Origin: Gnetum montanum
Taxonomy: Eukaryota; Streptophyta; Gnetopsida; Gnetales; Gnetaceae
Direction: 5' to 3'
Assembly: GCA_015680685.1 (NCBI GenBank)
Contig: MNCI01018262.1
Coordinates: 35,158-99,157 of the forward strand
DNA: 64,000 bases
Positions 57,673-64,000 of the stretch are shown here, piece by piece. Numbering within the stretch: the first letter of the stretch is position 1; each line of letters begins with the position of its first letter. Made by a program: the position numbers and the translations under genes. The notes under the pieces were generated by a model. The model saw only the letters and a list, made by a program, of their open reading frames with translations, was not told where the DNA came from and did not search any database.

Positions 57673-59551
57673 ATGTCTTCTTCTCATAGGTGTTATGATT
57701 CTAAACTGTTGGTCCTCAAGAATGCAAGGTGGTATATACTCATCTAGATGAGTATGTACTTGACCTAACCTTCATCCTACATTAGGATGAACAACTTTAA
57801 TGGCATGATATGGAAGGAAACATTGTAATGGCTTCCAATTGATCTATGCGTGTGATGGTACTTCAAACTCTTAAGAAGTTAGGCATCCAAGATCTTAAAG
57901 AGGAATACGTTGTGCATAATTACGACTACTAGGACTACCATCCCATTGAAACACAACGTAAGAGAGATCGACACCAGGAGAAGCATCATGAGTTTATGAA
58001 GGAAAAGAAATTTACCAATCCCTTATTCTTGCTTAATAAAGACTACAATGAGGACCCTCCCTCTAAGGACTCTCAACATGAAAATTATCCATCCCTTGTT
58101 ATTAGTGATGGGGATGTGGCCCTAAATCTACGGTCCACCATCAACAATTTAGGTTTAAGTAAAGATGGCAGTTAAGGTAGGGGCTCAGACAAGCATTAAG
58201 ATGACAAGAAAACTGATGAACGTGGCCGTGAAAACCAAAGAGGAGTTGGTAGATACTATGGTGGTGATAGTCCTCCTCCCTCTTCTCCCTCTTCATTTGC
58301 ATCTTCTTCTTTCTCGTTTGGTTCTAAAAAGCACCACAAAAGGAACAACTATAATGGAGGTTAACAACAGGATAATAATGATGATCACCAAGCCCACAAT
58401 GAACAAAGGGATAACAAAGGACATCATCAATGACAACAAAATAATGATGATGATGAGCCTTTGCTAGCAACTCAAAGCATGCTAAATATTGCAGAGGCTA
58501 TAAAAATTTTGCCTAGGCATGTGAAAGATAGTCAGATTAAATGACTTAATATGAAAATATTCCCATATTTAAGGGGGGATATAATTCTAATCCACAAACA
58601 CATCTTCAAGATTTTCACAATGTCTGTTCCTTACAAAACATTGAAAACAACTGGTAGAAACTAAAGCTATTTCCTAGGACATTCATCATGGAAGTAGAAA
58701 GTTGGTACTGGTCCTTGGAGTTAGAATCCATCCGTAGGTGGAGTACAATGCTTAAGCTATTTAACAATAAATATTAGATGTACTCTAGAGTGTCTAATAT
58801 GAGAAGGTAAATCCAAATATGAAAGCAAGGAAATCATGAACCCTTGGATGCTGCCATGGGAAAATACTATTCTCTTATACACCAATGCCCTAGCCATGCT
58901 TATTCTTAGTGGGAACAATTTTTCCATATCATAGATGGGCTTAGATTAGAAACAAGGAGAACTCTTGGGATCTATGCCTAACAAAGATTATTAGAACTCA
59001 GAGCCCATCAGATTCAAAGGCTAATTGAGCAGGTAGCAAAGGAGGAAGGAGAGCTGAGAAAATGTAAAAGTGCAGAGGAATAAAATAGTGATCCCTCCAT
59101 CAAAGAAAGGGAAGTCCAATTTTGTGATAGTGAGGAGAAATCACTACTAAATAAGGTGGTAAAAAAAAAGACTTTTCCAATCCAAAAGTCTATGTTTGAA
59201 ATTTCAGCTCAGGTGGATAAAATGTGGGATTTGTTAAATGAAAAATTCGAAACTGCTCTAAAAATTGCTAAAGAATCAAGAGAGTAGAGTAGTGATTACA
59301 ACCACAAGAGGCAAAAAGAAGCTAAACATGCCTACTAAAGGGGTAAGGGAAAAATTTCTATAGTAGATGAAGTTACAAAAACTAAGTTAGATGATGATGG
59401 TGGGTATGACATCTGCCAATACGAACATCCTAAGGGATGTTGCCCCATTGTGTCACATTTATAAAAATCTGGGGTACATGCTCTAAATCCATGACTAGCA
59501 AGGATGCAAACACCTAGAAGGTTGCCTTATCCTCAAGGCAATCACAGGTAG
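57673..59551 (+). pseudogene. Element E gag
   Basis: ATG at 57673 (MSSSHRCYDS). Recognisable: DEYVLDLTFIL, MEGNIVMASN, DYHPIETQRKRDRH, a Ser/Pro-rich stretch (SPPPSSPSSFASSSFSFGS), the gag core with several frameshifts (58480-58930), RTLGIYA-like, EQVAKEEGEL, and the zinc-knuckle-like stretch CQYEHPKGCCPIVSHL (about 59413-59460). Ends at UAG 59549-59551. Numerous stops. Confidence 0.78.
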
Positions 59552-62139
59552 TTCCATCAATAGCAACAATATTATCCAAGTAGAGCATCACCACAACCGT
59601 ACGAGCAATATCAACAGTGGCATCAACCATAGTTGTGGGGGATGCCACAACCAAGGCAATAATATCCTTATAAGAAACCAAATCCATATGGTATTACATC
59701 CAACAACCCTTGTCTCCACATGACTCTTCTAGTCACATTTCTCCTTTCCAACATCACTACCATCCTTTCAAATAGTACAAAGCTCACTCTCTACATTCCA
59801 AGAGGGATGCCACATTTTATCCTTATCCTCCTATTTTTGCACTTGTTCCTTCATCCTCAATGCAACTACCACTTGCATTATCCATGCAAGATGAACTTCC
59901 AACCCAACTGCATCAATGTTATGCTACTAGGGCCATCAATCTACAACTAGTTCATCAATTGAGAGATTCAAAACCTTGTGCTAATAAAAGACCATTCTTC
60001 CGACCCAACAGCCCTACTAAGCCCTCATAAACTCAGGTGGTTGATCACCCTACTCTTGCTTCATCCTTTGTAAATCATTCCATTGGGTCCCCTTCAAACC
60101 AAATATTTTCCAAAATCCATACTATAATGTTCACCCATTATATATCTAACTAGATCTAGGCTAGCAACCTTCCTAGGAAATTAGCTAATCTTGGGAGTCC
60201 TCTTATCTATCTATAGATTGTTGGGAATGAACCGTGTAAGGCTCTTCTTGATTTAGGTTTTGGTGTGAACTTGATTTCTCATGAGATGTATACTGCCTAG
60301 AACTTGCCACCTCTAAAGAAGAGCAATATCATATTGAAATTAGTAGATCAATCCATCACTGTTCCATTGCGACTAATCAAAAACATTGTGACCACTATTT
60401 ATGGGTGGTCTTATCTTACTGATTTCCTAGTAATCAAGGTTAAAAACAACAAGGGGGACTTCCTAATCATTATGGGAAGGGCATGGTTAAGCACTATCAA
60501 TGCAAGAATGGGCATTAGAGATCTTTCCTTGGACATATCAAAGGAAAATGCATTTGGAAAGAGTAAGAAGAGACGAGTTCCATGCATCGCGTACAACAAT
60601 ACAAGGTGCAATCATGTGCAAAAACTTTGGTCCATAAAATGTGCATCTATTTCTACATGCAAGCAGTGTGTACAAAAGGAAAATATTCAAAGGTGTTTAT
60701 ACACAACAACTAAAAAATAAGAGGGCACTCAGTGGTTGATTGCTACTTCTGACAACATCACAATCTGCGTGGAACCTACTAGGAGCCTGACATTCACTTA
60801 TGTCATAGGCATGGATGAACTAGCAAAAGTTCATTACCAACTCTTTGATAATGAAAATGATGATACCAATTGGAAAGAGTTAGAGATCCCTAGAAATTTT
60901 AAACAAGAGCCCCTAGAGTTGAAAACTCTACCTCCTAGCTTAAAATATGCATTCTTAAAAAATTGGAAAGCTAGGCATACTCAATGCCAAACTTACTCTT
61001 AAATAGAAAGCAAGATTATTAAAAGTGGTCAACAAATGGCCAATAGCTTTTGCTTGGTCATATCCTGAACTCACTGAAATTGATCCACAGATATGCCAAC
61101 ATCACATCTACATTAATCTATCCATGAAGCCAAGGGGACAACTACAACAATGGTTGAGATCAAAATTGAAGCAAATTGTCAAGGAGAAAATTGAGCAACT
61201 CCTTAAGGTAGGGTTCATCTACCCCATTATGAATAGTGGATAGTGCCAAAGAAAGGTGGTATATGGCAGGTTTGTATCAACTTCAGGCTATTAAACATGG
61301 CAATATTCAAAGATCATTTTCCATTGTCATTCATTGATTAGGTGTTAGACAACATATCTAGGCATTGTTATGATAGTTTTCTAGATGGTTATAGTGGCTA
61401 TAACCAAATCCAAATTGCACCATAAAATTATGCCAAACCAACATTCACAAGTCCCTGGGGAACCTTTGCATATCGCAAGATGGCTTTTGGTCTATGCATT
61501 GCTCCTATCACTTTTCAATGCTTAGTATTAAGCATCTTTCAATAGTAAATAGGTAGCAGAGTGGAAGTCTTCATGGATGACTCCTCCACTTATGGTGCTA
61601 CATTAGAGCAAGCCTTGAACCTCCTTGTGAAAGTACTAAAAAGATGTATGGAGACAAATCTATGACTCAATTAGCAAAAGAGCCATCTCATGGTCCAAGA
61701 GGGCATTGTATTGGGGCATCGAATTTTGCAAGAAGGGATTGAGTTAGACCTAAAAATGATAAGGATCATCCAAGGAATCACTTGTCAACCAGAAACTATT
61801 AAAGATGTTTGATCATTCCTTGCACACACTGGTTACTACTAGTAATTCATAAAGAATTTCTCTAAGATTGTGAAATCATTGGTTGAGGTAACAAAGAAAG
61901 ATGCTCATTTCATCTAGACCAAGGAATGTAAAAATGCATTTCAAGGCCTCAAGCAGAAGCTCGTAGACAGTCCAATTCTATGAGCACCAGATTGGTCCAA
62001 ACCATTCCACATCATGATGAATGTATCTAATTACACCTTGGGACCTATGCTTATGCATTTGGATGATAAGAAACATCCATATTACATCCACTCCACAAGT
62101 TGAAGCATTGTGGGTGCACAATTGAGTTACACCCCTCCC
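59552..62139 (+). pseudogene. Element E protease, RT and partial RNase H
   Basis: Protease active-site block LLDLGFGVNLIS (60246-60285; Ser of D-S-G is Leu), then open 60304-60720: WSYLTDFLVIKVKNNKGD, IIMGRAWLSTINARMGIRDL. ENDDTNWKELEIPRNF follows (60853-60900), the region where A and C carry their deletion joint. RT: FLDGYSGYNQIQIAP, SPWGTFAYRKMAFGLC, VEVFMDDSSTYG with FMDD intact at 61570-61581. RNase H start PFHIMMNVSNYTLGPML; the sequence ends at VGAQLSYTP where F inserted. Stops throughout. Confidence 0.85.
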
Positions 62140-62565
62140 TGATGAGTGGCAAGGTACCCCTACACTCAACCATACGAATACGAGCGTGCACACGTGATCC
62201 AGTCGAACTCCACAGACTAAATGCCTTAACGCCACAAGAAACACTTGGGGTTAATCGTCCGTTGTCTTCCCAGGCTTTCTTGTAAGTATCATGGTGTATG
62301 GTTAAGCAAGTCTGAGGTATATGATTTTTTTGGTATTTTCACGGTTTATCTTCTATGCTATCAGGGAAAGGGTTGAGAAAACTAAACTAACTCTAACTAA
62401 TGTCCTAGTCTAAATTAACTAGCGTTAGCATCCGTTCCCACTTACCGGACACACCCTGAACTATGCAACTGTGGCTTACCAAACGCTAATCGTTACTGGG
62501 ATCGCCACACGTAACGCAAGTGCTCGAAGTGGTCGTACTGAGGCACCTATTTAGCCTAAGTGTGA

Positions 62566-62850
62566 TAAGCAGCCGATTCCTTAGCCAGCCGTACACACCC
62601 GTGGGTGCTCGTAACTAAGTCGTACTTATCACACGTTCTAGCCTAGCAATGAGCAGCCGATTCCTCAGCTAGCCATACACATCGGACTACCACTAGGATT
62701 ACCAAGCGCAGAACCCTGGAACACGCTACTGGGTTACCAAGCAGCCAATGCTCGTAGTTAAGTCGTACTCATGCGTTGCGACAAGCAGTCGATTCCTTGA
62801 TTCGCCGTACACGTCCGTAGAAGCTCATAATCAAGTCGTACTTGTACGCA
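62566..62850 (-). repeat. Three degenerate tandem units inside the element F LTR
   Basis: GCAGCCGATTCCT-like starts at 62569, 62653 and 62785, each followed by AGCCGTACAC-like and GCTCGTAACTAAGTCGTAC-like stretches. Absent from the other LTRs. Confidence 0.75.
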
Positions 62851-63121
62851 CTAGGAAAGCAGTAAATAAAAGCAACAATAAATGAAACCACGTGTTGCAA
62901 GGTTTATCCAATCAAGTTCATCTTTATTTCCGTACACAACTTCGGTTCAGGTTACAAGCTGCTTGAATAAACAACCGTTCACTCTAGGACTCCTACTGCG
63001 GGCACATGGGGAAAAATTCTAACTCTGGAGTGATCAATCTGCCAGAGCTTCGCTACTTCTAGCCAGGATTGGGAAATGAGGGGAGTGCCGCCTCTTATTT
63101 ATAGATATGGCAGCGGACCGC

Positions 63122-63178
63122 GATATCGCAAGGAAAGACACGATATCGCGGTGGCCGCGATATCGCGTACGCGATATC
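63122..63178 (-). promoter_or_regulatory. GATATC palindrome array upstream of the element F TATA box
   Basis: Four copies of a GATATC-centred palindrome with 14-20 bp spacing, directly upstream (minus strand) of TATAAATAAGAG. The same arrangement is seen, more decayed, in every A-D and H LTR. A binding site array for a host factor is a plausible reading but unproven. Confidence 0.6.
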
Positions 63179-63205
63179 GTGGCACATGCAGGTCGCGTCT
63201 CATCA

Positions 63206-64000
63206 TACCCCCATGACTGAATGAAAACTCGTCCTCGAGTTCCTTACAATGATATCAGGTAGGTATGGTATTATTAGGGGAAATGGAACTAATGGGATGA
63301 CATGTGAACGGTCTTTATTACAGGACTTGACAAAAGCTGGTGTTCATGACAACAAGGGTGAACACCTTATTACAATGACATCAGGCCATATTTTGCAGCT
63401 AAGAGAAGAGAGGAGAGAGAATAGAAGAGAAGAAGAAAGAAGAGTCTTGTTGCTACCAACGCCTAGATTGTGCCTTTCGTTGTCCATCCATAAGTGCATT
63501 ATCAATTCCGCTCCTTGCATAGCTACTTTAGCGCTGCTCCACTTCAAGTGTTTGCTCCAGATCCTTTTGTTGTTGTATGATTGCCATCTGCACATACAAC
63601 ACAATCATATATTAGCAAGGGTAATTGAATAATGAAGTAAAGAATACCTTGTTGCGGTGTAAATACGTTGGCTAAGTTGTGGTATGGATGATATGGATCT
63701 GGAAAAATGTAGATGATGACTACCGAAGGTGTAGGGGTTAGGAAAAGAAACGAAAAAATTCGGGGCATAGGAGAAAAATCGAAAAATCAGGCCCCGTACC
63801 CCCATGACTAATCGCGAACCTCCGGTAGTGTTAGAATGGAGAAAGAAAAGGAGTAAGAAAGATAGGTAAAAAGGGACAACTATGGCATTAGTGAAAGGGA
63901 TGTCAAGATGGAAATGAACAAAAATAATAATTAATTGCAAAATGTTAAGGAAAAGAAGTTAACTAATGTTCCAAATAGGAATGCCAGTGGGTCCTCCCCA
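63206..64000 (-). other. Element F polypurine tract and conserved 3' region
   Basis: GTCATGGGGGTA abuts the LTR. The stub and acceptor-like TATGTGCAG before ATGGC lie at about 63584-63600. The conserved CCCCATGACTAATCGCGAA-like block is at about 63800 and the GGGTCCTCCCCA block ends the window. Confidence 0.65.

Larger units (their letters stand above)
56572..62139 (+). mobile_element. Element E: diverged Ty3/gypsy family member, cut by element F
   Basis: Plus-strand element with LTR, primer site, gag, protease, RT and the start of RNase H. It stops at 62139 where the LTR of F begins in opposite orientation; the rest would lie beyond F, outside the window. More diverged than A-D but with the same gene order, the same primer type and the same UAG at the gag/protease border. 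Confidence 0.85.
62140..63205 (-). repeat. 3' LTR of element F, enlarged
   Basis: 1,066 bp, about 270 bp longer than the LTRs of A to D. The extra length is a block of three degenerate repeats (62566-62850). TATA box 63102-63113. Four GATATC palindromes at 63122, 63142, 63159 and 63173, three of them extended to GCGATATCGC or CGATATCGCG. Confidence 0.9.
62140..64000 (-). mobile_element. Element F: Ty3/gypsy family member, 3' end only
   Basis: Minus strand. Its 3' LTR (62140-63205) starts with TGATGAG immediately after CTCCC of element E; polypurine tract and conserved 3' region follow and run out of the window. It has the least decayed CpG-rich palindromes, suggesting it is the youngest copy here. 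Internal genes are not in view. Confidence 0.85.

Noticed and set aside
58165-58467. 100-codon plus-strand frame rich in Met, Ile and Lys
   Set aside because: Out-of-frame shadow of the decayed E gag, whose true frame reads Asp/Asn/His-rich and matches siblings.

Overview
The window looks like nuclear DNA of a seed plant, most likely a conifer. The reasons are a TIR-NB-ARC-LRR resistance gene relic with long runs of LPESFG-type leucine-rich repeats, dense nesting of Ty3/gypsy and Ty1/copia LTR retrotransposons, RTE-type LINE fragments, low GC and no compact genes. The species call is inference; the element families are read from the sequence. I see no intact host gene, no tRNA or rRNA gene and no CRISPR array.

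Layout. Bases 1-5040 hold nothing I can name. Bases 5050-6060 are a decayed RTE-type LINE reverse transcriptase on the minus strand. Bases 6196-22219 are a cluster of minus-strand elements of one Ty3/gypsy family (tRNA-Asp primer site, no chromodomain; Athila/Tat-like). Copy A (6359-13311, target duplication CTTTG) is inserted in the gag of copy B. B shares an LTR (15235-16040) head-to-tail with copy C (15235-22219). A and C carry gag and protease but no reverse transcriptase, RNase H or integrase, and they share the same deletion joint. An RTE 3' end follows at 22765-23025.

Bases 23965-30613 are a TNL resistance pseudogene: TIR exon with three stops, a repeat-filled intron, a frameshifted NB-ARC exon, a small linker exon, an LRR exon with a 56-bp tandem duplication, and a post-LRR exon. 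A Ty1/copia element J (30639-34265, minus) with its reverse transcriptase core deleted lies just behind it.

Bases 35220-56560 are a three-level nest. A decayed copia element I (minus) was split by element H (35336-54305, target duplication AATAG). H has gag and a long extra ORF but no pol. H was in turn split inside that extra ORF by element D (36880-46741), the only copy in the window with protease, reverse transcriptase, RNase H and integrase. Element E (56572-62139, plus strand) is a diverged relative cut off in RNase H by the LTR of element F (62140 to beyond the window, minus).

Common features of the Ty3 family: LTRs run TGATG to CATCA; a TATAAATA box is preceded by an array of GATATC-centred palindromes; the polypurine tract reads like CATGGGGGTA; an in-frame UAG sits at the gag/protease border in all four copies of the main subfamily that cover it; and a conserved non-coding stretch ends in an acceptor-like site before an extra-ORF position. 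All coding regions are interrupted by stops or frameshifts, so all are annotated as pseudogenes. The family can have moved only if some member, possibly D-like, supplied pol.
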